Below are positions 25,777 to 36,525 of a stretch of DNA of 64,000 nt, piece after piece (the first letter of the stretch is position 1; every line of letters begins with the position of its first letter). The notes under the pieces were generated by a model. That model was not told the origin of the DNA. It was given only the letters and a program-made list of their open reading frames with translations, and did no database searches. Source of the DNA: Nocardioides marmoribigeumensis (GTDB lineage: Bacteria > Actinomycetota > Actinomycetes > Propionibacteriales > Nocardioidaceae); contig NZ_JAVDYG010000001.1 of assembly GCF_031458325.1 (NCBI RefSeq), positions 682,001-746,000 of the forward strand. The letters run 5' to 3'. Made by a program: the position numbers and the translations under genes.

Positions 25777-27821
25777 GGGGTTCCTCCTGGGGTGGCGGAC
25801 TGTCGCAGCGGGAGCCGGGCGCGGACCCGGGTGCCGCCGCCCTCGGGGCAGGTCACCTCGGTGCGGCCGCCGAGCTCGGCGGCGCGCTCGCGCAGGGAGA
25901 GCAGGCCGACGCCGGCCTCCACGTCGGGGGGCACCCCGACGCCGTCGTCGCGGACCTCGACCAGCAGGTCGGCGCCCCGCACCCCGAGGTGCACGCAGGC
26001 GTGCTCGGCGCGGGCGTGACGGACGACGTTGGTCAGGGCCTCGGCCGCGATGCGGTAGGCCGCGACCTCGACCGCGGCGGGCAGAGCCGGCAGGTCGTCG
26101 GCCTCCAGCTCCACCTCGACCGGCAGGGACTCGGCGAGCTGGCCCAGCGCCCCGACCAGCCCACGGTCGTCGAGGGCCGGTGGCCGCAGGTCGTGCACCA
26201 GCCGGCGCACGTCGGCGACCACCTCCTGCACGTGGGCGGCGGTGGCGGCGAGGCTCTCCTTGGCGCGCTCGGGGTCACGGTCGACCAGCAGCCGGGCGGA
26301 CTCGACCTGGAACACCACGCCCGACATCGCGGGACCGAGGCCGTCGTGGAGGTCGCGACGGATGCGCCGCCGCTCCTCCTCCCGCGCCACGACCAGGCGC
26401 TCCCGGCTCTCCTGCAGCTCGTCGGCCAGCCGGCTCGTGCGCGCCGCGGTCGCCGCCTGGCGGACCAGGTCGCCCAGCAGCTGCTCGTCGCGGCCCGAGA
26501 GCCTCGAGCGGACTCCCCGCGAGGGCAGCACCAGGCGGCCCACCTCGGTGCCGCGATAGCTGATCGGGAGCGTGCGCACCTGCCCCGGCCGCTCGCCGTA
26601 CGACGCGACGAGGCGCTCGCCGCCACCCCGGTCGACCTCGACGGCGACGAACCGGACCCCGAACGCCCCGGCCACCGCCCGGGCCACGGCGGCCAGCTGC
26701 TCGCTGCCCTCGTCGGCGGTCTCGAGCGCGGAGGCCAGCCCCGCCACGACGTCGTACGGCGCCGCGCGCTCGCCGAGCGCCCACCGGCGCACGGTCACCG
26801 AGAGGCGTGAGCGCAGGGGGGCGTAGAGGGTGACCGCGAGGACCAGCGCCACGACCACGACCTGGCGCTGGTCGAGCCGCTCGCCGAGCAGCTCGGTCAG
26901 CAGCGCGAGCACGGCGAGGTCGACGAGCACCAGGCCGACCGCGAGGCCGCCGTAGAGCAGGGTGCGAGCCAGGAGGTCGCGGATCGGCACGAGGTCGGGC
27001 CGGACCACGCCGACGGTCATCGCCACGGTCGGGAGCGCGACCACGAAGAACGCGAAGATCGACTCGCCCTGCCCCAGCCGGAGCAGCGAGTCGAGCACCA
27101 TGAGCAGGACCATCGCGACGACCGCCCACACCAGCCAGCGCAGGCGGTCGCGCTCCTCCTCGTCGGCGCGGCGGTAGCGCACGACGACCGAGGCGTTGGC
27201 GACCAGGACCGGGGCCGCGAGCGCGGTGAGGCCCACGGTCCGCAGCGGGCCCGACCAGGACTGCGGCAGGCCGGGGGTCCAGAACTGGAGGTCGACCCCG
27301 GCCGGGACCGGACCGGGGTCCGGCACCCCGGTGGCCTCGATGAGCAGGAAGACGGTCGCTCCCAGGAGGCCCAGCACGAGGACGACCGCGCACAGCCGCC
27401 CCCACCAGCCCGACAGCAGCCGACCGGTCGGGAAGATCATCAGCAGCACCGCGACGGTGACCGGCAGGAAGGAGCCGAAGCGGTTGAGGAACCACAGCGC
27501 GAGGTTGACCCCCGGCAGCACCCGCTCGTCGGAGACGCCCCAGCGGGCCCAGCCCTGGGCCAGCGCGTCCACCGACCAGAACACGCCGAACCAGCCGAGC
27601 ATCCAGCCCCACAGCTGGCGAGCGTCGCGCCACAGCACCATCGCGGCCAGGACGGACATCAGGAGACCGAGCAGCCCGTAGCCCCAGGCGAGGCCGGGCG
27701 CGAGCCGGGCTCCCGGGCCGGTGCCGGGCGCGACCACGTCGAGCGTGACGACGCCGGCGAGCACGAGCAGCCCCACGAGCGGCGCGGCCAGGACGCCGCG
27801 GCGGCTCGGGGGCGGGATCAC
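25773..27821 (-). CDS. Membrane sensor histidine kinase (HisKA_3/NarL-type)
   Basis: 682 residues. The N-terminal half has about eight to nine membrane helices. A GAF-like cytoplasmic segment follows, then a HisKA_3 dimerisation domain with phospho-His492 (EERRRIRRDLHDGLGPAMSG) and a HATPase domain (N box NVVRHARAEH, G1 VRDDGVGVP, G2 GVGLLSLRERAAELGG). It should phosphorylate the response regulator encoded directly downstream. The GTG start (VIPPPSRRG) is fixed by a CACAAT element six bases upstream. Confidence 0.9.
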   Translation of the reverse strand: MIPPPSRRGVLAAPLVGLLVLAGVVTLDVVAPGTGPGARLAPGLAWGYGLLGLLMSVLAAMVLWRDARQLWGWMLGWFGVFWSVDALAQGWARWGVSDERVLPGVNLALWFLNRFGSFLPVTVAVLLMIFPTGRLLSGWWGRLCAVVLVLGLLGATVFLLIEATGVPDPGPVPAGVDLQFWTPGLPQSWSGPLRTVGLTALAAPVLVANASVVVRYRRADEEERDRLRWLVWAVVAMVLLMVLDSLLRLGQGESIFAFFVVALPTVAMTVGVVRPDLVPIRDLLARTLLYGGLAVGLVLVDLAVLALLTELLGERLDQRQVVVVALVLAVTLYAPLRSRLSVTVRRWALGERAAPYDVVAGLASALETADEGSEQLAAVARAVAGAFGVRFVAVEVDRGGGERLVASYGERPGQVRTLPISYRGTEVGRLVLPSRGVRSRLSGRDEQLLGDLVRQAATAARTSRLADELQESRERLVVAREEERRRIRRDLHDGLGPAMSGVVFQVESARLLVDRDPERAKESLAATAAHVQEVVADVRRLVHDLRPPALDDRGLVGALGQLAESLPVEVELEADDLPALPAAVEVAAYRIAAEALTNVVRHARAEHACVHLGVRGADLLVEVRDDGVGVPPDVEAGVGLLSLRERAAELGGRTEVTCPEGGGTRVRARLPLRQSATPGGTP

Positions 27822-27841
27822 CGCGCCATTGTGACGCCGCT

Positions 27842-27872
27842 GCCGGCCCGACCCTGGACGGGTCGGGCCGGC
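27842..27872. terminator. 13-bp perfect stem-loop terminator
   Basis: GCCGGCCCGACCC, a 5-base loop (TGGAC) and GGGTCGGGCCGGC form a perfect 13-bp stem between the stop of the membrane protein gene (27893) and the histidine kinase start. Its position fits termination of the former on the minus strand. Confidence 0.75.
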
Positions 27873-27892
27873 GAGCGTGTCGGACGGTCCGC

Positions 27893-28612
27893 TCATGCGG
27901 CGCGGTGCTGCTTGTCGCCGAGGAGGAAGCCGAGGGAGGTGGCGAGCAGCCAGAGCACGCCCGGCACGATCGCCATGTACTCCGCGGGGCTGACCCCGGC
28001 GAGGACGGTCAGGCCGCCGAGGACCAGGCCGACGCGACCGATCCAGCGGGGTGCGCCGCCACGGCGCGCCACGGACCAGATCGCCGGCCCGGCGAGACCG
28101 GCGAGGGTCCACAGCCACGGGATCGTGCCGGTCCAGTGGTTGAACATCGCCGCCGACGACTCGGAGAACGGCCGGTCGCCCGTCGCCAGCGGGGTCATGA
28201 ACTCGGTGTCGAGCCCGGCACCGAGGATCGAGACCACCGACGTGCCCGCCAGGCCGGCGAAGGCGATCATCGGCGCGAGCGAGTCGGGTGCGACCTGGCG
28301 CAGCCGGCGGTGCAGTCCCGCCGCGAAGACCAGCATCAGCACGGCGCCGAACGTCAGCGCGTGGTGCATCACGAACATCGCGACCACGTCGCCCTTGAGG
28401 TCGGCGATGATGCCCGTGTCGTGCTCCACGATGTCGGGGTTGTAGACCGCGTCGACCATCGAGCTCGACACGGTGGTGACACCGCCGAGCACGGCGGCGC
28501 CGACGCCGGCGACGGCCCACAGGCGCGAGCCGTGGCGGGGGGTGCGGGCCTCGTCGGTCCCGGCGGGGACGTCGGAGCGGACGGGGTTGCGGGTGGTGAC
28601 CGTGGTCGTCAT
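27893..28612 (-). CDS. Integral membrane protein of unknown function
   Basis: 239 residues with about six hydrophobic helices (for example LWAVAGVGAAVLGGVTTVSS, ALTFGAVLMLVFAAGL, MIAFAGLAGTSVVSILGAG, PWLWTLAGLAGPAIWSV, VGLVLGGLTVLAGVS, VPGVLWLLATSLGFLLG). The pattern is similar to small DUF4386-like membrane proteins, but I cannot name a family firmly. A GAAGGACTT ribosome-binding region precedes the ATG. It stands alone with its own terminator. Confidence 0.7.
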   Translation of the reverse strand: MTTTVTTRNPVRSDVPAGTDEARTPRHGSRLWAVAGVGAAVLGGVTTVSSSMVDAVYNPDIVEHDTGIIADLKGDVVAMFVMHHALTFGAVLMLVFAAGLHRRLRQVAPDSLAPMIAFAGLAGTSVVSILGAGLDTEFMTPLATGDRPFSESSAAMFNHWTGTIPWLWTLAGLAGPAIWSVARRGGAPRWIGRVGLVLGGLTVLAGVSPAEYMAIVPGVLWLLATSLGFLLGDKQHRAA

Positions 28613-28734
28613 GGCAAGTCCTTCAGCGGGTCGTCCCGGGGCCTCCCGGGTGCCAGGGCTCCCTGGCGATGACCAGACGATGGCGGGCCGGGTGTCCCGC
28701 CGCCCAGGGACAGCGGGGCAGAGGATGTCCCGCG
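28613..28734. other. Intergenic region with no recognised signal
   Basis: About 120 bases between two minus-strand genes. It should contain the promoter of the membrane protein gene and the end of the SOS-box gene. Apart from short GGGTGTCCCGCC / GGATGTCCCGCG repeats near 28691 and 28723, nothing stands out. Confidence 0.3.
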
Positions 28735-29106
28735 TCAGAGCCGGGCGACGTACCTCCGGCCCCGCAGCGCCTCCTCCAGCAGCGCGACCGCGCGCCGCTG
28801 GGCGACGAGCCGGGCCTGCTCGGCCTGCCAGACCCGCACCGCCGCCTCGACCGTGTCGGGGTCGGCCACGTCGCGCAGCACCCCGCGCGCCTCGCTCAGC
28901 CCCCGGCGTACGGCGGCCTGCCCGGCCTCGACGTGCAGCGCCACGAAGCGCGCGAGGACGACCACGTGCCGGCGCAGGACGGGGTAGCCACGGAACTCCG
29001 GCGGCGCCTGGTCGAGCAGCCACGCCGAGGCGGTCTCCTCCCACCCCTCGACCCCCGGCGGTCGGACGAGGGCGGGCCAGCCGGGCGGGACGTAGGGGCG
29101 CTCCAT
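28735..29106 (-). CDS. Small protein of unknown function behind a LexA box
   Basis: 123 residues, mostly helical, with a Trp/Pro-rich start (MERPYVPPGWPALVRPPG) and an Arg-rich C-terminal half (QRRAVALLEEALRGRRYVARL). No signal peptide, membrane helix or known motif. A TAGGAT -10 lies 8 bases before the ATG and a perfect LexA-type box overlaps the -35 position, so the gene is predicted to be SOS-induced and leaderless. I do not recognise the family; a role in the DNA damage response is inferred only from the promoter. Confidence 0.7.
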   Translation of the reverse strand: MERPYVPPGWPALVRPPGVEGWEETASAWLLDQAPPEFRGYPVLRRHVVVLARFVALHVEAGQAAVRRGLSEARGVLRDVADPDTVEAAVRVWQAEQARLVAQRRAVALLEEALRGRRYVARL

Positions 29107-29114
29107 GGGTCCCC

Positions 29115-29120
29115 ATCCTA
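29115..29120 (-). promoter_or_regulatory. -10 element of the SOS-box gene
   Basis: TAGGAT on the minus strand, 8 bases before the ATG at 29106 and 8 bases from the LexA box. The arrangement predicts a leaderless transcript blocked by LexA. Confidence 0.6.
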
Positions 29121-29128
29121 GCCGATCT

Positions 29129-29144
29129 TCGAACACCTGTTCGA
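29129..29144. promoter_or_regulatory. LexA (SOS) box
   Basis: TCGAACACCTGTTCGA has perfect TCGAAC/GTTCGA arms with a 4-base centre, matching the SOS box of Gram-positive and actinobacterial LexA. It sits between divergent genes and covers the -35 region of the 123-residue gene. A further TCGAAC half-site is at 29158-29163. Confidence 0.8.
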
Positions 29145-29201
29145 CCCTGCACCTTGGTCGAACCCCGCACCAGGCGGGCCGGGCGCCGCTAGCGTGGCGC
29201 C

Positions 29202-29447
29202 GTGCCCCGCCCCGACCCGTCCGTGACCACCGTCGACGACCTCGCCGGCCTGCTCGAGGTCCCGCCCGGCGAGGTCTCGTTCCTCGACAGGCTCGACGCG
29301 GCCGACCTGTCCCGGCTCCGCGAGGTGGTGGCCGGATCGCTGGAGCGCGAGGCGCGGGCGATCGACCAGGCCCTCGAGGCGACGGTGCGCTTCCTCCCCC
29401 GCCCGCTGCGCGGCCGCGCCCGCACGATGCTCTTCCCCGGCGAGTGA
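29202..29447 (+). CDS. Small helical protein, related to the N-terminus of the next gene
   Basis: 81 residues, acidic first half and basic second half, no membrane segment. Its segment EVSFLDRLDAADLSRLREVV aligns with EVEFLSALTDEDLARLRGAV in the next gene, so the two are related. The GTG start is supported by a TAGCGT -10 six bases upstream (29190-29195). The stop lies 13 bases before the next GTG, so the two form an operon. Function unknown. Confidence 0.7.
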   Translation: MPRPDPSVTTVDDLAGLLEVPPGEVSFLDRLDAADLSRLREVVAGSLEREARAIDQALEATVRFLPRPLRGRARTMLFPGE

Positions 29448-29460
29448 GGGGACCGACGCC

Positions 29461-30387
29461 GTGACCGACCTGCTGCAGCACGTGGAGATGGTCAAGCTCG
29501 CCCACGACCTCGGCGTCGAGGTCGCCGAGGTCGAGTTCCTCTCCGCGCTGACCGACGAGGACCTCGCCCGGCTCCGCGGAGCGGTCAACCACGCGCTGTT
29601 CGCGCCCCACGAGGCGCGCTTCGCCCGCATGGCCGGGCTGGGCAGGCACGTGCCGAGCGCCCTCGCCGCCAGGGGCGCGCAGCACGCGCTCGGTCCGCTC
29701 ATCGCCGCCCGGGTCGCGGCCGTCACCGACCCCGAGCTGGCGGTCAGGCTCGTCGGGCACCTGAGCATCGGCTTCCTCGCGCGGATGACCCCCTTCATCA
29801 ACCCCGCCCGGGTCGCCGACATCGTGGCCCGGCTGCCCGAGGACGTCGTCATCGCGACCGGCCAGCGCCTCGTGGCGAGCAAGGAGTACATCCCGCTCGG
29901 TCGCTTCGTCGCCCACGTCGACCTCGCCACCTCGCTGAAGGTCGTGCGGGCCGCACCGCCACGCGACCTCCTCCAGGTCGCGATCTTCACCGACGACCGC
30001 GAGGCGCTCGACCGGATCATCGCCGAGGTCGAGGATGAGGTCCTCGCCGCGGTGCTCACCGAGGCTGCGGCCGCGGGCGACATCGATGACGCGCTCACCC
30101 TGCTGGCCTCGCTCGCGGTGGACTCACGGCTGCGCGTGGTCCGGGTCGCGGGCGCCCTCGCCGACGACGTGCGCGACGCCCTGGTCGCCTCGGTCGCCCG
30201 CAACGAGGTGTGGGACGCGCTGCAGCCCGTGCTCGACCACCTCGAGGACGAGGAGGTGCTGCACCTGCTCGACGTGCCCGCGCTCTCCGACCCGGACGCC
30301 TTCGCCGGGCTCGAGCGCTCGGCGGCCTCCTCCCCCGGCACCGACCACCTGCTCGAGGAGCTGCGGTGCCGGCGGGGACTCAGCTGA
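29461..30387 (+). CDS. Hypothetical helical-repeat protein
   Basis: 308 residues, cytosolic, almost all helical. Repeated patterns such as FINPARVADIVARLPEDVV and ALDRIIAEVEDEVLAAVL resemble the superhelical MgtE-N/HEAT-like repeats, but no metal-binding or catalytic motif is visible. The N-terminal 60 residues are paralogous to the upstream 81-residue protein. The C-terminal codons overlap the convergent sigma factor gene by 8 bases. Function unknown. Confidence 0.72.
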   Translation: MTDLLQHVEMVKLAHDLGVEVAEVEFLSALTDEDLARLRGAVNHALFAPHEARFARMAGLGRHVPSALAARGAQHALGPLIAARVAAVTDPELAVRLVGHLSIGFLARMTPFINPARVADIVARLPEDVVIATGQRLVASKEYIPLGRFVAHVDLATSLKVVRAAPPRDLLQVAIFTDDREALDRIIAEVEDEVLAAVLTEAAAAGDIDDALTLLASLAVDSRLRVVRVAGALADDVRDALVASVARNEVWDALQPVLDHLEDEEVLHLLDVPALSDPDAFAGLERSAASSPGTDHLLEELRCRRGLS

Positions 30388-30868
30388 CCAGCAGCGTCTC
30401 CAGCTCGGGCGCAAGCTCGCGGATCCGCTTGATCGCGTGCCGGGTCTGGGACTTCACCGTGCCGAGCCCCACGCCCATCACCTCGGCGGTCCGCGCCTCG
30501 GTCAGGTCCTCGTAGAACCGCAGCACCAGCACGGTCCGCTGCTTCGGCGTGAGGCGCGAGAGCGCGTCCTCGAGCGCCAGGCGCGTGGTGTCGTCGCGGG
30601 TGACCTGCCGCTCCGGCAGCACGTCGGTCAGGCGCTCGGGGCGACGGCTGCGACGGCGCCAGCGCGAGATGTTGTCGTGGTACATCACGCGCTTGACGTA
30701 GGGGTCCGGGTCCGCCGCGATCCGGGGCCAGACCGCGACCACCTTGACCAGCGTCCGCTGCACGAGGTCCTCGGCGTCCTGGTGGTGCCCGGTGAGGAGG
30801 TACGCCGTCCGGCTGAGCGCGGCGAGCCGCGCGCCGACGTACTCCTCGAACGACTCGGGCGCGCTCAC
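30380..30868 (-). CDS. RNA polymerase sigma factor, SigE family (ECF)
   Basis: 162 residues containing only sigma regions 2 (FEEYVGARLAALSRTAYLLT ... AEDLVQRTLVKV) and 4 (LSRLTPKQRTVLVLRFYEDLTEARTAEVMGVGLGTVKSQ), as in the actinobacterial SigE/SigM-like ECF group. The GTG start overlaps the stop of the upstream propeller gene (GTGA), so the two are co-translated. No classic zinc anti-sigma factor is adjacent; the membrane propeller protein may take that role. Confidence 0.88.
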   Translation of the reverse strand: MSAPESFEEYVGARLAALSRTAYLLTGHHQDAEDLVQRTLVKVVAVWPRIAADPDPYVKRVMYHDNISRWRRRSRRPERLTDVLPERQVTRDDTTRLALEDALSRLTPKQRTVLVLRFYEDLTEARTAEVMGVGLGTVKSQTRHAIKRIRELAPELETLLVS

Positions 30869-32244
30869 GCGCCCACGCCCCTGAGCCGGCGACAGCGACG
30901 GCGCCACAGCAGCCCGACCCCGGCGACCGCGGCGAGCAGGAGGGCCGTGCCCCCGCCCACCAGCCGCGGATCGCGCACGTCCGGGGGCCGCACACCCGCC
31001 ACGGTCGGCACGGCGGCGAGGTCGGTGGCGACCTGGGGCAGCGCACCACGGAACTCGACGAAGCGGACGAGGTCGGTCGCGGACGACGGAGCCGTCGAGT
31101 CGACGCGCGCGACTACGGTCGGTCCCCCTCGCCAGGACATCAGCGCCAGCACGCGGCCGTCGGCGGTGACCTCCAGCGGCTCGATGGAGTCGACCTCGCT
31201 CACCAGCGTCCGCGGCTGCGCGACCGGGGCACCCTCCCCGAGCTGCTGCCTGGCGACCTGCAAGGAGATCCGGTCGTTCGGCCCCTGGCTCTGGGGCGCG
31301 GTCGCCATGGTCGCGACCGTCCCGGCCCGGTCCACGAACGTCGCTTCCAGTCCGTTGTCGGGAACGCTGCCGGTCCGTCCCAGCGGCTCGGCCCTCGCCG
31401 TGCGCACGTCCAGCCGGTCGAGCCGCCGGCCGGACCGGAGCAGCAGGTCGTCGCCAGATCGGCCCACGACCTCGGAGGCGAAGGCGCCGGTCATGCTCGA
31501 GTGCCGGTCGGTGGTGACGTCCCAGACGTCGGTGCTCTTCGTCTCGCAGGACAGGCTGTCCCTGGTCACCTCGGTCACGCGGCACACGTCCAGCAGCAGG
31601 ACCCGCGAGTCCGGGCCCCAGACGATCGCGCCCTGACCGACCCCCTTCGGGGTCCCCTCCGGGAGGTGCCGGCGGACCCGGCCGGTCTGCGCGTCGTAGA
31701 CCGCCCACCCCCGTGAGACCCCGGCGGAGGCGTCGTCGGCGCCGGCGGTCCGCAGCGGGTAGGCGAGGTAGCGCCCGTCTGGCGACAGCACCGGAGCGTC
31801 CGACCCGTCGAAGAGGAGGTCGGGCAGGTCGAGGTAGCGGTACTTCCCGTCGACCGCCGAGACGCTCACCCAGCCACCACCGTCGGCGCCGCCCGAGGAG
31901 CGGCGCCGCCCGTTGTCCCAGAACAGCACCGCGATCCGTCCGGGATCCCCCGCCCGGTTCGTCCCAGGCGTCCACGGGGACGGCATCCAGACCCGGTCGG
32001 GCAGGTGAGTCTCGTCGAGGGCGGCGGCAGGCGGCGCCTGCTCCGTCCGCAGCCGGCCCGGGGTCGCGGCGATGCCGACCACGCCCGCGACGAGGGCGAG
32101 GACGGCCAGGGTCCCGGCGACGGTCCCGGCGCGGCGGCGGTTGCGGCGTTGGATCCCCTGACGCCACAGGGGGTCGGCGGCCAGGTGCGCGACGCGGGCG
32201 TCGTCGGCGATCTCACCGAGGCCCTGCTTCAGGTCGATGTCCAC
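30865..32244 (-). CDS. Membrane protein with beta-propeller-like domain, sigma-factor partner
   Basis: 459 residues. A cytoplasmic N-terminus (about 1-40) precedes a transmembrane helix ([20 protein letters not shown]), then an extracytoplasmic domain with WD/TolB-like blades ([27 protein letters not shown]), and a second C-terminal helix ([14 protein letters not shown]) with a basic end. Located directly upstream of and overlapping an ECF sigma gene, it is a candidate anti-sigma or sensor protein, although it lacks the usual HxxxCxxC zinc motif. The start is GTG at MDIDLKQG. Confidence 0.72.
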   Translation of the reverse strand: MDIDLKQGLGEIADDARVAHLAADPLWRQGIQRRNRRRAGTVAGTLAVLALVAGVVGIAATPGRLRTEQAPPAAALDETHLPDRVWMPSPWTPGTNRAGDPGRIAVLFWDNGRRRSSGGADGGGWVSVSAVDGKYRYLDLPDLLFDGSDAPVLSPDGRYLAYPLRTAGADDASAGVSRGWAVYDAQTGRVRRHLPEGTPKGVGQGAIVWGPDSRVLLLDVCRVTEVTRDSLSCETKSTDVWDVTTDRHSSMTGAFASEVVGRSGDDLLLRSGRRLDRLDVRTARAEPLGRTGSVPDNGLEATFVDRAGTVATMATAPQSQGPNDRISLQVARQQLGEGAPVAQPRTLVSEVDSIEPLEVTADGRVLALMSWRGGPTVVARVDSTAPSSATDLVRFVEFRGALPQVATDLAAVPTVAGVRPPDVRDPRLVGGGTALLLAAVAGVGLLWRRRCRRLRGVGA

Positions 32245-32303
32245 ACCCCCAGTACGCCGGCGGCGGGCCCCCCGGAGGGAACCCGCCGCCGGATGATCCG
32301 CGA

Positions 32304-35162
<2,859 letters not shown>

Positions 35163-35253
35163 GCGACTCCTCGATCCGTGTCTGGTCCGTCCGGGCCCAT
35201 CCTGCCCACTCTGCGTGGGCACGTCACCCGGAGGTCGTTCTTCGACGATGATT

Positions 35254-35271
35254 TATCTTGATATCAAGATA
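35254..35271. promoter_or_regulatory. 18-bp perfect palindrome upstream of acnA
   Basis: TATCTTGATATCAAGATA is perfectly self-complementary and AT-rich in a GC-rich setting. An additional GACATCAAG half-site follows at 35275-35283, so two overlapping dimer sites are possible. Such TCTTGA-TCAAGA sequences resemble MarR-type operators. Position fits control of acnA. Confidence 0.7.
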
Positions 35272-35343
35272 CATGACATCAAGGCATTTCGGGAGGGCGG
35301 CCCACCGCCCCGGTGCCCGCGCAGGGCCCGGCTCATGCTCCGC

Positions 35344-36525
35344 TCAGGGCATCTCGACCGGCACGTCGACGAACTTGGCGATCACCTCGACGTGGTGGGT
35401 CATCGGGTAGGCGTCGAAGGCCCGCAGCTCGGCCAGGGCGTAGCCGTGCTCGGCGAGGATGGCCGCGTCGCGCGCGAACGACGCCGGGTCGCAGGCCACG
35501 TGGACCACGGTGCGAGGGCCCAGGGCGACGACCTGCTCGAGGACCTTGCGCTTGGCCCCGACCCGGGGCGGGTCCAGCACCACCACGTCGTACGACGACC
35601 CGTGGTCGACCTCGATCGCGAGGACGTCGGCCACCGCGCCGGGGCTGACCCGGGCCCACGGCCAGGTCGCGAGGTTGCTGCTCGCCAGGCTCGCGGCGAC
35701 CTCGTCGCCCTCGACGGCGAGCACCGCCCCGGTCTCCCCGACCGCGTCCGCCAGGGGGGCGGAGAACAGGCCGACCCCGCTGAACAGGTCGACCACGTGG
35801 TCACCCGGCCGCACCTCGGCCATCTCCAGGACCGTGCGCACGAAGACGCCGGGGGCGTCGCGGTGGGCCTGCCAGAAGCCGGCCCCGTCGGCGGCGAAGG
35901 CGTAGGTGCCGACCTGCTCGATCACCGTCTTGGGCGGCTCCCACTCGCCTCGCACCGACACGACCGCGTCGGGCGCGCGCACCAGGCAGTCCTCGACCGG
36001 GACGACCCGGTGGGAGCGGTGGGCCAGCATCCCGAGGCGGCCGTCGCGGGCGCGGTGGAAGCCGACCCGGGTGCGCCAGCGGAGGCCGTCCTCGTCGGGC
36101 CGCACGGGCTCCACGACGAGGTCGGTGTCGATCCCGGCCAGCCGTCGCAGCTGCTCGAGCACGATGCCGGCCTTGGCCTCGCGCTGCGCCTCGAGCCGGA
36201 CGTGCTGGAGGTCGCACCCCCCGCACAGCCCCGGTCCGGCGACCGGGCACGGCGCCTCGACCCGGTCCGTGGAGCGCGTGTGCAGCTCGACCGCGTCACC
36301 ACGCAGGAACCGGTCGCCGACCACCCCCTCGGTGATCGCGACGGTCACCTCCTCACCGGGCAGGGCGTGCCGGACGAACACCACCGTGCCGCCGACGTCC
36401 GGCTCGCCGGCGTCGATCCGCGCGACGACGTGGCCACCGTGGGCCCACGACCCGCAGGTCACGGTGAAGCGGCGTCCGACCGCCGAGGGCCCCTGGGGGG
36501 TGCGCTCGCGGGCGCGTCTGCTCAA
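35344..36525 (-). CDS. Class I SAM-dependent RNA methyltransferase (TrmA/RlmD-like, with TRAM domain)
   Basis: 393 residues, homologous by motif and position to mycobacterial Rv2689c. An N-terminal TRAM-like beta domain (PGEEVTVAITEGVVGDRF), a Cys cluster (APCPVAGPGLCGGCDLQHV), SAM-binding motif (VVDLFSGVGLFSAPLA), the DPPR motif and the Cys of HVACDPASFARD that acts in uracil-5 methylation. The TTG start overlaps the permease stop (TTGA), implying coupling. Target base and RNA (rRNA or tRNA m5U) cannot be fixed from sequence. Confidence 0.87.
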   Translation of the reverse strand: MSRRARERTPQGPSAVGRRFTVTCGSWAHGGHVVARIDAGEPDVGGTVVFVRHALPGEEVTVAITEGVVGDRFLRGDAVELHTRSTDRVEAPCPVAGPGLCGGCDLQHVRLEAQREAKAGIVLEQLRRLAGIDTDLVVEPVRPDEDGLRWRTRVGFHRARDGRLGMLAHRSHRVVPVEDCLVRAPDAVVSVRGEWEPPKTVIEQVGTYAFAADGAGFWQAHRDAPGVFVRTVLEMAEVRPGDHVVDLFSGVGLFSAPLADAVGETGAVLAVEGDEVAASLASSNLATWPWARVSPGAVADVLAIEVDHGSSYDVVVLDPPRVGAKRKVLEQVVALGPRTVVHVACDPASFARDAAILAEHGYALAELRAFDAYPMTHHVEVIAKFVDVPVEMP

